Part shown: positions 24,152-32,098 of the stretch, in pieces
How the letters are laid out: each line of letters starts with the position of its first letter
Numbering within the stretch: position 1 is the first letter of the stretch
Source: an uncultured Lachnospiraceae bacterium
GTDB lineage: Bacteria > Bacillota > Clostridia > Lachnospirales > Lachnospiraceae
Assembly: GCA_949840805.1 (NCBI GenBank)
Contig: CATKXR010000047.1
Span: 1-38,950, forward strand
Direction: 5' to 3'
Length of the DNA: 38,950 nucleotides
The notes under the pieces: generated by a model
The model's input: only the letters and a program-made list of their open reading frames with translations
Told to the model about the DNA's origin: nothing
The model's database searches: none
Program-made: the position numbers and the translations under genes

Positions 24152-25755
24152 GAATACAGCTTTCTATACTCATTAGGCTTTAAGCCGGAGTATTTGGTAA
24201 AAGATTTCGAAAAATAGCGTACATCATTGTAGCCCACTTCCCTGCAGATATCCGCTATGGTACGGTTGGTTTCTTTCAGAAGCCGTTTTGCCATATCCAT
24301 ACGGACTTTGGAGAGATATTCCAGAAAGGTCATTCCGGTGTCCTTTTTAAATACGGTGCTGAGATAAGCCGGCGACAATTCAGCCACGGTGCTTGCCTGC
24401 TCTAATGTCAGCGGTTCCCCATAGTGTTCCGCCACATACTGCTTTACAATCCGGACGGGACGGTTTTCGTCCTGACGCTTCATTTTGGCAGCTTTCTCGT
24501 AGGAGGAGGTGATTTTTCTGATCAGATAATCAAAAAGCTCTGCTGCCGAACCGCAGTTCTCGGCCCCCGTATCAAAATTCTCCAAAAAATCCTCTTCAAT
24601 CCGGATGCGGTAATTTTTCATAAAAAACAGATAGAGATTACAGACTTCTTTTGCCATCTGCAGGATCTCATGGCCGCTGACACCTGGATGGGACAGCATT
24701 CCGGATTTCAGATCCATCATGGCGTCACGAACCGGAAAAACTTCCAGGCTTTCTAAAGCCTGCGACATCCTGTTGTTAAATTCCGTAAACAAGGCTGCTT
24801 CCGCAAAAGACTCCTGCCGTACAAATTCCCCATCCAACAGTTTGCCGGTGCCGGCAATCAGACGTTCTTCGATCCACAATCTGGCATTTTTCAGAGAATG
24901 GTCCAGTTCCCACGGTTCATGGCAGATCGTGCCTAATGCCATGGAAGCGGAACAATTTTTAAAAATACCTCCCTGAATCCGCATTTCGTCCAGAAACAGC
25001 TTCATTTGATGACGGATGTTTCCACGTTCTTTTTCATCAAAATTCAACAGAAAATAGAAGAAACTTCCCATAGAAGCCATTTCATATTCCCTGGTGCATT
25101 CTTTCAGCAGCCGTTCCGCGGCACAGCGAACTTTGTCTGATATAAACTCCACATTTTCCCGGTCGTCAAAAACATGTCCGTCCATTTTTAAGATTGCCAT
25201 ACAGAATTCACCGGGACAAAAGGAAAAATGAAATTCCTGACAAAGCCGGTCTAACGGGTAATGAAGCCGTTCTTTATTCCTTCGGAAGATCAGATCCGAT
25301 AAAAATGCCTGACGCAGGGTTTCCTCATCCGTCTTTAAGGTTCGTTTCAACTGTTCTTCATGGCTAAGTTGTTTCGTCTCTTCCCGGAATTTTCCGCCTA
25401 GTTTTTTCAGGGTTCCGGTCAGCTCGTCCTTTTTTATCGGTTTTAGAATATAGGCGTTAACTCCGTAGCGGATGGCAGTCTGCGCATATTCAAAATGACG
25501 GTATCCGCTGATAATGATAAACTCTATGCCGGGATTGATCTCCTTCCCCCGGCGGATCAGCTCCAGGCCGTCACAGCCTGGCATACGGATATCTGTGATT
25601 ACAATATTCGGTCGGTGCTCCCGGATCATTTCCAAAGCCTGTATCCCGTTTTCTGCAGTGGCGGTTATCTGCATATCCAGTTCTTTCCAGTCTACCAGTT
25701 TTTCGATGAGCTGACAGATTTTCTGTTCGTCATCTGCAATCAATACTTTTAACAT
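24148..25755 (-). CDS. YesN-type response regulator, AraC family
   Basis: A 535-residue regulator with a receiver domain (1-120; Asp8-Asp9, phospho-acceptor Asp55 in VITDIRMP, Lys107 in LKPIKK), a long central linker domain (about 150-420) and a C-terminal pair of AraC-type helix-turn-helix motifs (about 430-535, ending FSKSFTKYSGLKPNEYR). The ATG overlaps the last bases of rsmA. AAAGGAA precedes it. It is predicted to activate the ROK/transporter promoter when phosphorylated by the adjacent kinase. Confidence 0.94.
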   Translation of the reverse strand: MLKVLIADDEQKICQLIEKLVDWKELDMQITATAENGIQALEMIREHRPNIVITDIRMPGCDGLELIRRGKEINPGIEFIIISGYRHFEYAQTAIRYGVNAYILKPIKKDELTGTLKKLGGKFREETKQLSHEEQLKRTLKTDEETLRQAFLSDLIFRRNKERLHYPLDRLCQEFHFSFCPGEFCMAILKMDGHVFDDRENVEFISDKVRCAAERLLKECTREYEMASMGSFFYFLLNFDEKERGNIRHQMKLFLDEMRIQGGIFKNCSASMALGTICHEPWELDHSLKNARLWIEERLIAGTGKLLDGEFVRQESFAEAALFTEFNNRMSQALESLEVFPVRDAMMDLKSGMLSHPGVSGHEILQMAKEVCNLYLFFMKNYRIRIEEDFLENFDTGAENCGSAAELFDYLIRKITSSYEKAAKMKRQDENRPVRIVKQYVAEHYGEPLTLEQASTVAELSPAYLSTVFKKDTGMTFLEYLSKVRMDMAKRLLKETNRTIADICREVGYNDVRYFSKSFTKYSGLKPNEYRKLYS

Positions 25756-26633
25756 GGCAGGTTTCCTTTCTGGTCACTTAAAAGGTCAGACAAGTGTGCA
25801 AATTGTTCCAGCGTCAGCGTCTCTCCACGGACAGCCGGAGCCATACCCAGGGCAGCAATCGCCGCGGTGATCTGTTCTTTGGAAAAAGAAAGCTCCGAAG
25901 AATGGGAGAGGCCGTTTAACAATGTTTTTCTGCGTTGGCTGAAGGAAGCGCGGATCAGCCGGAACATCAGCGCCGGGTCTTTGACCTGTACCGGCGGACA
26001 GGCATAGCGGGTCAGGCGGATCACTGCAGAGCCGACCTTGGGGCGGGGGAGAAAGCAGTTGGGAGGGACATTGGCTACCAGATACGGGCTGGCATAATAC
26101 TGCACGGCCAGGGATAAGGCACCATAATCCTTGGAACCGGGGCCTGTCCGCATCCGGTCAGCCACTTCTTTTTGGACCATTACCGTGATATTTTCTATGG
26201 GAATGTCTTTTTCAAACAGTCCCATGATGATGGGAGTCGTGATGTAATAGGGGAGATTTGCCACTACTTTAATGGGATTCCCCTGGTTGTACTGCCTGGC
26301 CAGGCCGGCAATATCAACTTTCAGGATATCATTGTGGAGGAGGGTGATATTGTCATAATCCTGTAAGGTTTCTTTCAAGATGGGGATCAGGCCGGCATCG
26401 ATTTCTACTGCAACTACGTGTCCCGCAGCCTCGGCAAGATACTGGGTCATAGTGCCGATGCCAGGACCGATTTCCAGAACCATGTCCTTTTTTTGGATAT
26501 CCGCCGCGGCGATGATTTTATCCAGGACACGAGTGTCGATCAGGAAATTCTGCCCGAATTTTTTCTGGAAGACAAAGTTGTGTTTTTTGATGATCTGGAT
26601 GGTGTTTTGTGGGTTGCCTAATCTGGGTTCCAT
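25749..26633 (-). CDS. rsmA: 16S rRNA dimethyladenosine transferase
   Basis: A 294-residue RsmA/KsgA methyltransferase, which dimethylates two adjacent adenines near the 3' end of 16S rRNA. SAM-binding motif LEIGPGIG (53-60), acidic VAVEID (75-79) and catalytic NLPYY (126-130) are all present. FGQNFL near residue 26-31 is typical. Its own promoter lies at 26685-26713. Its TAA overlaps the ATG of the YesN-type regulator by 7 nt, so this housekeeping gene leads into the sugar-sensing operon. This is unlike the usual rnmV-ksgA pairing in Bacillus. Confidence 0.97.
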   Translation of the reverse strand: MEPRLGNPQNTIQIIKKHNFVFQKKFGQNFLIDTRVLDKIIAAADIQKKDMVLEIGPGIGTMTQYLAEAAGHVVAVEIDAGLIPILKETLQDYDNITLLHNDILKVDIAGLARQYNQGNPIKVVANLPYYITTPIIMGLFEKDIPIENITVMVQKEVADRMRTGPGSKDYGALSLAVQYYASPYLVANVPPNCFLPRPKVGSAVIRLTRYACPPVQVKDPALMFRLIRASFSQRRKTLLNGLSHSSELSFSKEQITAAIAALGMAPAVRGETLTLEQFAHLSDLLSDQKGNLPC

Positions 26634-26684
26634 ATGAAGATACCTTTCGGCGGCGCCGCCTTTCCATATAAAAATATTAAGCCC

Positions 26685-26713
26685 ATTATATTATTTAAAA
26701 AGAGGTTTTTCAA
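26685..26713 (-). promoter_or_regulatory. rsmA: Promoter of rsmA
   Basis: On the minus strand, -35 TTGAAA (26708-26713), 17-bp spacer, -10 TATAAT (26685-26690). The leader of about 45 nt contains the 12-bp palindrome GGCGGCGCCGCC at 26649-26660. Confidence 0.7.
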
Positions 26714-26791
26714 TGGCTTTATTCGGAATAATATTTTTTGTCATAGCCGGAACGGGTAGATGCATAGAATGGTTACTAAAGGAGTGATAGC

Positions 26792-28372
26792 ATGTCTAAT
26801 TATCGCAGGTTAATCTCATATATTTATGCATACGAGGGAGGAACCAAAGGAAAAAATATCGGATTTGCCAAGATTGAAATACGAAATGGACAATGCAGGA
26901 TTCATGTAAATGTGAAAAAAATCTTTTTGGGCAGCAGTGATATTGGCGTATATCTGCTTTCCCCCGGGAAGGAGATTCTGTTAGGGCGGATTTTTATTCG
27001 CAACGGGGCAGGGGAGTTCCGCGTCAATGTCAGTGCCGGAAATGTGGAGGGAAGCGGATGCAGTATGGACCAGTGTTATGGGCTGACCATCCACGAGACG
27101 GAAAATACATGGCGCACTTACACGACTATTTGGGAAGACGCGGTGGCTCAGGCGGCTGAGGTGGAGTTAGCAAATGTAACATCAGAGAAAATGAGGGTTC
27201 AGGCCTTGCATGAGCCGCGTCCCTTTGTGTCGGAGGAGATTCAAAGAGAACTGGAACGGGAGGATGCACGGCAGGATGGAATGATGACGTGGCAGGAAGA
27301 AGAAAAGGACGATGACATAAAGGAACAACAAAAGGAGACGGAAGGGGAAAGCCAATGGGAAATAGGGGAGGAAGGTTTAAAAGACGAGTTAAAAGAAGTT
27401 TTGGAAGGAGGGACGGAGAACGGCGCCACAGAAAGGCCAGTTGAGGGGGCTGACGAAAATCCGGAGGAGGGTATAAGGGAAATACAGGAAGAACAGACAG
27501 GAGGGAACCAGGAAGAACAGACAGGAGGGAACCAGGAAGAAAGTCCGGAAAAAATACAGGAGGAGAAGCCCGGGTCAAATGCGGATGCAGGTGTGGGCGG
27601 AGGGCAAAAACAGGCATCGGGGCAAAATGAAAAAATGCCGGAAGAAGAACAAGAAGACAAAGGCAAAAAGCAGGAAAAAAATAAAGAGGGTCCACAAGCA
27701 GAAAAACGTTCTCCCGGAGAAAGGCTTTTGGAACAGCTAATGACAGAACGGCCTGTCAGCGGTGATAATGCAGAAGAAAATACCAGCCAAAACCGTGTTC
27801 AGGAAAAGGTGATGAAATTTGCCAGAGCATTTATGCAGGGAAAAAGTCCGGGAACGGATGCCATGGCCCGTCAAAAAGCCGTATTTCCGGCAGCAGAAGG
27901 CACGCCCAGGCAGGCATCCGTAGTGGAGACGACGCCTGTTTCCCTGCCGGAACCCGGCGATCCGGCCCGCTTAAAGGAGCTGGACCGTCAGGACCGGGAG
28001 GAGGCGATCCGCGGAACAATCTGGAGCCGGCTGCAGAACCAGTATCCGAAAGTACTGGCATTTGATTATATTCACGACTGCGAAATCCTGACAATTAAAC
28101 CTCAGGATATCGGTATTCTGCCCAGGGAAAACTGGGTATACGGGAATAACAGCTTTTTGCTTCACGGGTATTACAATTACCGCCATCTGATTCTGGCAAG
28201 GCTGGAAAATCCCGGTGGAGAACCTCGTTATCTTTTAGGTGTGCCGGGACATTATTTCAGCAATGAAAAGAATCTGGCATCCATGTTTGGATTTCCCCAT
28301 TTTGTCCTGGCAAAAAAACAGCCGGAGGAGGATGGAAGATTTGGCTATTGGTATACGGATCTCCGGCTGTAA
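26792..28372 (+). CDS. Protein of unknown function with acidic linker
   Basis: 526 residues in three parts. The N-terminal 115 residues look like an all-beta domain (SYIYAYEGGTKGKNIGFAKIEIRN... and GREILLG-type strands). A very acidic, low-complexity linker runs from about 145 to 330, with a 24-bp DNA repeat giving EEQTGGNQ twice. The C-terminal domain (about 390-526) is rich in Trp and Tyr (LPRENWVYGNNSFLLHGYYNYRHLILARL and LGVPGHYFSNEKNLASMFGF). I associate this layout with a Lachnospiraceae family of unknown function (possibly DUF6128), which I cannot confirm. No signal peptide or membrane helix. AAAGGAGTG precedes the ATG. It is probably cytoplasmic; function unknown. Confidence 0.85.
   Translation: MSNYRRLISYIYAYEGGTKGKNIGFAKIEIRNGQCRIHVNVKKIFLGSSDIGVYLLSPGKEILLGRIFIRNGAGEFRVNVSAGNVEGSGCSMDQCYGLTIHETENTWRTYTTIWEDAVAQAAEVELANVTSEKMRVQALHEPRPFVSEEIQRELEREDARQDGMMTWQEEEKDDDIKEQQKETEGESQWEIGEEGLKDELKEVLEGGTENGATERPVEGADENPEEGIREIQEEQTGGNQEEQTGGNQEESPEKIQEEKPGSNADAGVGGGQKQASGQNEKMPEEEQEDKGKKQEKNKEGPQAEKRSPGERLLEQLMTERPVSGDNAEENTSQNRVQEKVMKFARAFMQGKSPGTDAMARQKAVFPAAEGTPRQASVVETTPVSLPEPGDPARLKELDRQDREEAIRGTIWSRLQNQYPKVLAFDYIHDCEILTIKPQDIGILPRENWVYGNNSFLLHGYYNYRHLILARLENPGGEPRYLLGVPGHYFSNEKNLASMFGFPHFVLAKKQPEEDGRFGYWYTDLRL
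27485..27541 (+). repeat. 24-bp in-frame tandem repeat
   Basis: The unit CAGGAAGAACAGACAGGAGG plus GAAC occurs twice (27485-27508 and 27509-27532), with a partial third copy. It encodes EEQTGGNQ repeats in the acidic linker. Length variation among strains is expected. Confidence 0.85.
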
Positions 28373-28451
28373 AAAGTATTTGCAAGAAAGAGAGTTTTGT
28401 GTATACTTATGAGTATCATATGGGAAGACCCGGACAGGAGAAGAAGGAGCT

Positions 28452-28982
28452 ATGGAGAAAATGTCACCGGAAGAAAAGCACATGAAGGAGGCAGTCCGTC
28501 AGGCTAAAAAAGCGGCAGCCCTGGGGGAAGTGCCGATCGGCTGCGTGATCGAGTATGAAGGAAAAATCATCGGGCGGGGATATAACCGACGCATGGCTGA
28601 CAAAACCGTATTGGCTCATGCGGAAATCATTGCAATAAAAAAAGCATGCCGCCGGATGGGAGACTGGCGTCTGGAGGGATGTACGATGTACATAACCTTG
28701 GAACCTTGTCCTATGTGTGCCGGGGCTATTGTCCAGGCCAGGATTCCGTTTGTGGTGATCGGAAGTATGAATCCGAAGGCAGGATGTGCAGGCTCGGTGC
28801 TGGATTTGCTCCATGTGGAAGGTTTTAACCATCAGGTGAAAGTGAAGACCGGAGTGATGCAGGAAGAATGTTCCCGGATGTTGTCGCAGTTTTTCAGAGA
28901 GCTGCGCGGAAAAAAAACGAAAAAAATTCAGGAGGATACACCTTCGGTCACACCAGCTTCCGGTACAGCCGATAAACCATAA
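28452..28982 (+). CDS. tadA: tRNA-specific adenosine deaminase
   Basis: A 176-residue enzyme that converts adenosine-34 to inosine in tRNA. Zinc and catalytic residues are His56-Ala-Glu58 (LAHAEI) and Pro85-Cys86-x2-Cys89 (EPCPMC). ALGEVPIG near 23-30 is typical. AAGGAG at 28444-28449 is only 2 nt from the ATG at 28452 but 11 nt from the in-frame ATG at 28461, so the true start may be 28461. The last 15 residues are unconserved, and their DNA overlaps the end of the opposite-strand membrane-protein gene by 35 bp. In B. subtilis tadA also lies just before the SRP RNA and dnaX. Confidence 0.95.
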   Translation: MEKMSPEEKHMKEAVRQAKKAAALGEVPIGCVIEYEGKIIGRGYNRRMADKTVLAHAEIIAIKKACRRMGDWRLEGCTMYITLEPCPMCAGAIVQARIPFVVIGSMNPKAGCAGSVLDLLHVEGFNHQVKVKTGVMQEECSRMLSQFFRELRGKKTKKIQEDTPSVTPASGTADKP

Positions 28983-29490
28983 ATGTTGAAGCTATGGTAA
29001 AGAAGATTTCCAATGCGCTGCTTATAATTCCGGCAAGGCACAGCAAAAATAAAGAAAATAATCCGATACCGGCCAGGCCAACAGGGTACAGCCGGTATTT
29101 TTTATGATCTTCATGGTAGAGGGTTCCTATGATTGCCCCCAGGCAGGCCAGCAGGCAGAGCGCCGATGTAAAAGAAAACATTACATGGAGCCAGGAACCT
29201 AAAGGCATCTTTTGCGGAAGGTAGGGAGTGATAATGGCGCAGGTAAGCAGCAGCAACGAAAGAGGAATAAGCCAGGTGCACGGGGGACGGACCGGCATTC
29301 TGGCCACAATAAGCTGAAGGGTGCAGAAAAAATAGATTCCCACCATCAGCCCCCACAAGGCAAATTCTTCTTCCTTGCCGATTATATTTCCGATTACGGA
29401 AAAGTTGGTAGTGAGCCAGTCATTACCCTGTACAAACAGGATTGTATAGACAGGAATCAGAATATATGCCGCGAACCAGAGAAACATCAT
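28948..29490 (-). CDS. Six-helix membrane protein of unknown function
   Basis: A 180-residue hydrophobic protein with about six membrane segments and a conserved-looking loop after the first (GNDWLTTNFSVIGN). This is reminiscent of the DUF998 group, but the match is from memory. I prefer the start at 29490 (MMFLWFAAY) because GGAGG lies 4-7 nt upstream. The frame extends further back without a better site. Its 3' end overlaps tadA tail to tail. The function is unknown. Confidence 0.75.
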   Translation of the reverse strand: MMFLWFAAYILIPVYTILFVQGNDWLTTNFSVIGNIIGKEEEFALWGLMVGIYFFCTLQLIVARMPVRPPCTWLIPLSLLLLTCAIITPYLPQKMPLGSWLHVMFSFTSALCLLACLGAIIGTLYHEDHKKYRLYPVGLAGIGLFSLFLLCLAGIISSALEIFFTIASTFMVYRLYRKLV

Positions 29491-29642
29491 AATACCTCCA
29501 GTGTTCAAAATGCCTGTTTTTTGCTTTATAAATCTCTGTATTAAATAAAGCAATTTCGTTATATTTATAGCATCCTTTTACATATCCTGCCCTGCAGGAG
29601 TACCGTTGGATTAAGAAAATGAAAATTGGGGGATATTTTATT

Positions 29643-30278
29643 ATGTCACAAAAAACAAAACGTATACTTATGGCTTTTTTTGGAGTAATTGTAACGGGAT
29701 TTTGCGTGGGAACTTTTCAGAAGGCAAATTTGGGAACCGATCCGTTCACCTGCCTCGTCACCGGCATTGCGAATATTTTCGGCTCCACCTACAGCACCTT
29801 TTATGTGGTGGTTACGGGGGCTTTGCTGGTAGGAGTGTTTTTTGTAGATCGCCATTATATCGGGATCGCTACCCTGATAAACTTATTTGGCACCGGCATT
29901 TCCGCCGATCTGATGCGGAATTTTTGGGACATGCTGATTCCGGAGCCAGGCTATGGGATACGAATCGTGCTGATACTGATCGGCGTTTTGGGAAGCTGTT
30001 TCTCAGCTTCCGTATATTTTACGGCAGATGTGGGAGTCTCTGCCTATGACGCCGTGTCCCTGATTGCCGCCAATAAATATAAGCTGATGCCCTTTAGGGT
30101 ATGCCGTGTCTTAAGTGATCTTGTTTGTGTGACCGTAGGGCTTATTTTTCATGCCATGGTAGGGATCGGCACCGTAATTACCGCATTGTTCATGGGCCCG
30201 GTGATCCAATGGTTCAATACCCATGTGTCCGAGCCGTTTTTATACGGGAGCGAGGGAAAGCCCGAAAGCCTTTCTTGA
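29643..30278 (+). CDS. YczE/YitT-like membrane protein
   Basis: A 211-residue integral membrane protein with five or so membrane segments, beginning with a positively charged N-terminus (MSQKTKRILM). The early GTFQKANLGTDPFTCL motif and later ADVGVSAYDAVS repeat-like motif fit the YczE/YyaS family, whose function is unknown. I chose the ATG at 29643 because GGGGGA lies 9 nt upstream. An ATG at 29619 has no usable site. The stop codon lies inside the -35 box of the SRP RNA promoter. Confidence 0.8.
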   Translation: MSQKTKRILMAFFGVIVTGFCVGTFQKANLGTDPFTCLVTGIANIFGSTYSTFYVVVTGALLVGVFFVDRHYIGIATLINLFGTGISADLMRNFWDMLIPEPGYGIRIVLILIGVLGSCFSASVYFTADVGVSAYDAVSLIAANKYKLMPFRVCRVLSDLVCVTVGLIFHAMVGIGTVITALFMGPVIQWFNTHVSEPFLYGSEGKPESLS

Positions 30279-30303
30279 CAAAGCGCCTGTTTTGGTCTAT
30301 ACT
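30275..30303 (+). promoter_or_regulatory. ffs: Promoter of the SRP RNA gene
   Basis: -35 TTGACA (30275-30280), 17-bp spacer, -10 TATACT (30298-30303). This is a near-consensus strong promoter. Its -35 box overlaps the stop codon of the preceding membrane-protein gene. Confidence 0.85.
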
Positions 30304-30309
30304 AAAAAA

Positions 30310-30349
30310 GCGTTTTGAGCCGTATCTTGACGGATCACTCAAAGAACGC
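30310..30349 (+). other. Leader hairpin before the SRP RNA
   Basis: GCGTT/AACGC, TTGAG/CTCAA and CCGT/ACGG pair in nested order around a small loop, starting at the predicted transcript 5' end. It probably folds in the precursor and is removed by processing before the mature RNA begins near 30371. Confidence 0.55.
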
Positions 30350-30370
30350 ATGATAAAAACGTCATAAAGC

Positions 30371-30636
30371 TTCCGTGCAGCCGGGGAGATAGCGGTGCCC
30401 TGTACCTGCAATCCGCTCCAGCAGGGGTGATATCCCGCCCCGGATGCTGGTTTTGCAGGGCTGCCCCTGGTAAGCAGCGTTGACGTCTGGGTCTTGCGCA
30501 ACAGAGCCTCATGAACCGTGTCAGGGCAGGAATGCAGCAGCACTAAGTGAGATCCTTTGTGTGCCGCGAGGCAGCCTGGGCCGAGCCGGCTGCCAGGGTA
30601 ACGCCTGTGGGCCACATACAAAGCGGGATGCACGGA
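30371..30636 (+). ncRNA. ffs: SRP RNA, large Firmicutes type (scRNA)
   Basis: About 266 nt RNA of the signal recognition particle. It closely follows the B. subtilis scRNA: 5' CCGTGC..GGGGAG.TAGCGGTGCCCTGTA, the central GTTGACGT..GGGTC.TGCGCAA, the conserved SRP54-binding loop GTCAGG..AGGAA..AGCAGC (30520-30545), then TAAGTGAGATCC, GGCAGCCTGGGCCGAGC, and 3' TGCACGG. The ends CCGTGCA (30373-30379) and TGCACGG (30629-30635) pair and close the helix. The 5' part forms the Alu domain. Ends are estimated to within a few bases. Confidence 0.95.
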
Positions 30637-30666
30637 TTTTAAGTGAAAACGGAGTAAGATGCGTGA

Positions 30667-30733
30667 ATATAACAGAGACGGTATTTAGAGGGGATTTTCT
30701 CTTGAAAGAATACGGTCTCTGTTATATTTTTAT
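30667..30733 (+). terminator. Terminator after the SRP RNA
   Basis: ATATAACAGAGAC at 30667-30679 pairs perfectly with GTCTCTGTTATAT at 30715-30727, followed by TTTTAT. The 35-nt loop has its own small AGAG/CTCT stem and GTATT/AATAC pairing. Confidence 0.8.
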
Positions 30734-30756
30734 GGCGGAAAGCCGCAAATTTTCCC

Positions 30757-30785
30757 TTGCCCCTGTTTCCATGTTGTATTATAAT
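30757..30785 (+). promoter_or_regulatory. pfkA: Promoter of pfkA
   Basis: -35 TTGCCC (30757-30762), 17-bp spacer, -10 TATAAT (30780-30785). The leader to the pfkA ATG is about 160 nt and contains a large hairpin. Confidence 0.6.
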
Positions 30786-30841
30786 AGCAAAATGAGTGAA
30801 ATCTGAAGCGTTCACCCATACTATCCCATATATGCGCGTGA

Positions 30842-30900
30842 GCCAAATGATTTGCCGGCACGGTTCCCATATTTTCTCAAAATATACCGAATCATTTGGC
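30842..30900 (+). promoter_or_regulatory. Large hairpin in the pfkA leader
   Basis: GCCAAATGATT (30842-30852) pairs perfectly with AATCATTTGGC (30890-30900). Inside, CGGT pairs with ACCG, and ATATTTT pairs with AAAATAT around a CTC loop, with bulges on the left side only. It ends 50 nt before the pfkA start. No T-run follows, so it is not a simple terminator. It may be a regulatory RNA element or protein site. Confidence 0.7.
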
Positions 30901-30950
30901 AAATAAGTATGCTCGCGAGTATAATCTTAGAAAGAAAGGATGTGGCTTCC

Positions 30951-32027
30951 ATGAGAGTAGGAATGTTAACCAGCGGCGGCGACTGCCAGGCGTTGAACGC
31001 AACTATGCGAGGCGTGGCAAAGTCGCTTTACAAGATGTGCGATGATGTGGAGATCGTCGGATTTGAAGACGGATATAAAGGTCTGATCTATGCAGACTAT
31101 CATATGTTGAAATCATCCGATTTTTCCGGCATTTTGACAAAGGGAGGAACCATGCTGGGTACATCCCGCCAGCCTTTCAAGCTGATGCGCGTTCCGGATG
31201 AATACGGACTGGACAAAGTGGCGGCGATGAAGCACACCTATAAGAAGCTGCGCCTGGAATGTCTGGTAGTCTTAGGCGGCAATGGAAGCCAGAAGACGGC
31301 TAATCTGCTGAGAGAAGAGGGACTCAACATTGTTTCGCTGCCAAAGACCATTGATAATGATCTTTGGGGAACCGATATGACCTTTGGCTTTCAGAGTGCG
31401 GTAGAGATTGCAACGGCGGCGATCGACTGTATCCATACTACTGCTGCATCCCACGGAAGAGTGTTTATTGTAGAAGTCATGGGACATAAGGTCGGATGGC
31501 TGACTCTTCATGCAGGACTTGCCGGCGGAGCTGATATTATCCTTCTTCCGGAGATTCCTTATGATGTAGACGTGGTGGTGAATGCCCTTAAGGAGCGGAA
31601 CAGGCAGGGAAAGAGGTTTTCTATTCTGGCAGTGGCCGAAGGCGCGATTTCCAAGCAGGATGCGGCCCTGAGTAAAAAAGAACTGAAAGAAAAGAAGAAG
31701 GGGCAGATGGTGTATCCTTCAGTTGCTTATGAGATCGGGGCTATGATCACGGAGCGTACCGGACAGGAAGTCCGCGTGACCGTACCAGGACATACTCAGC
31801 GCGGCGGTGAACCATGTCCTTATGACCGGGTGCTTTCCACCCGATTAGGGGCGGAAGCTGCCAATTTGATTATGGAAAAGAAATATGGTTATATGGTGGC
31901 GGTAAAAGGCGACGATATTGTGCCGGTGCCGCTGCAGGATGTAGCCGGTAAGCTTAAGACCGTTGACCCGAAAAGCTCTATTATCAAAGAGGCAAAGATG
32001 ATCGGCATCAGCTTCGGAGACGAGTAG
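30951..32027 (+). CDS. pfkA: 6-phosphofructokinase
   Basis: A 358-residue glycolytic enzyme that phosphorylates fructose 6-phosphate. The nucleotide loop is LTSGGDCQALNA (7-16), the GGNGS motif is 109-113, and the catalytic PKTIDND is 131-137. Later come MGHKVGWL and VPGHTQRGG. The Gly in GGNGS with Lys in PKTIDND is the combination reported for ATP-using members of the mixed-substrate (group III) family, so ATP is the likely donor, though PPi use cannot be excluded. I chose the ATG at 30951 because AAAGGA lies 10 nt upstream and the fold starts there. The longer frame runs into the leader hairpin. Confidence 0.93.
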   Translation: MRVGMLTSGGDCQALNATMRGVAKSLYKMCDDVEIVGFEDGYKGLIYADYHMLKSSDFSGILTKGGTMLGTSRQPFKLMRVPDEYGLDKVAAMKHTYKKLRLECLVVLGGNGSQKTANLLREEGLNIVSLPKTIDNDLWGTDMTFGFQSAVEIATAAIDCIHTTAASHGRVFIVEVMGHKVGWLTLHAGLAGGADIILLPEIPYDVDVVVNALKERNRQGKRFSILAVAEGAISKQDAALSKKELKEKKKGQMVYPSVAYEIGAMITERTGQEVRVTVPGHTQRGGEPCPYDRVLSTRLGAEAANLIMEKKYGYMVAVKGDDIVPVPLQDVAGKLKTVDPKSSIIKEAKMIGISFGDE

Positions 32028-32098
32028 GAATCAGGTATAGCAGCTCAGACACCGACGGAATTACCGTAGGAGAACAAATAACAGGGAGCAAAAAGGCC

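Noticed and set aside
27126..27695. Pro/Ser-rich minus-strand open frame
   Set aside because: It is the reverse of the Glu-rich linker of the 526-residue gene. Low-complexity coding DNA gives long false frames.
28948..28982. Possible frameshift at the tadA 3' end because it overlaps another gene
   Set aside because: The genes are convergent, the overlap is 35 bp, and the tadA catalytic part is complete, so the overlap just reflects a variable tail.
30310..30371. A tRNA gene upstream of the SRP RNA, as in some Firmicutes
   Set aside because: The segment folds into a single hairpin and lacks T-loop and anticodon features.
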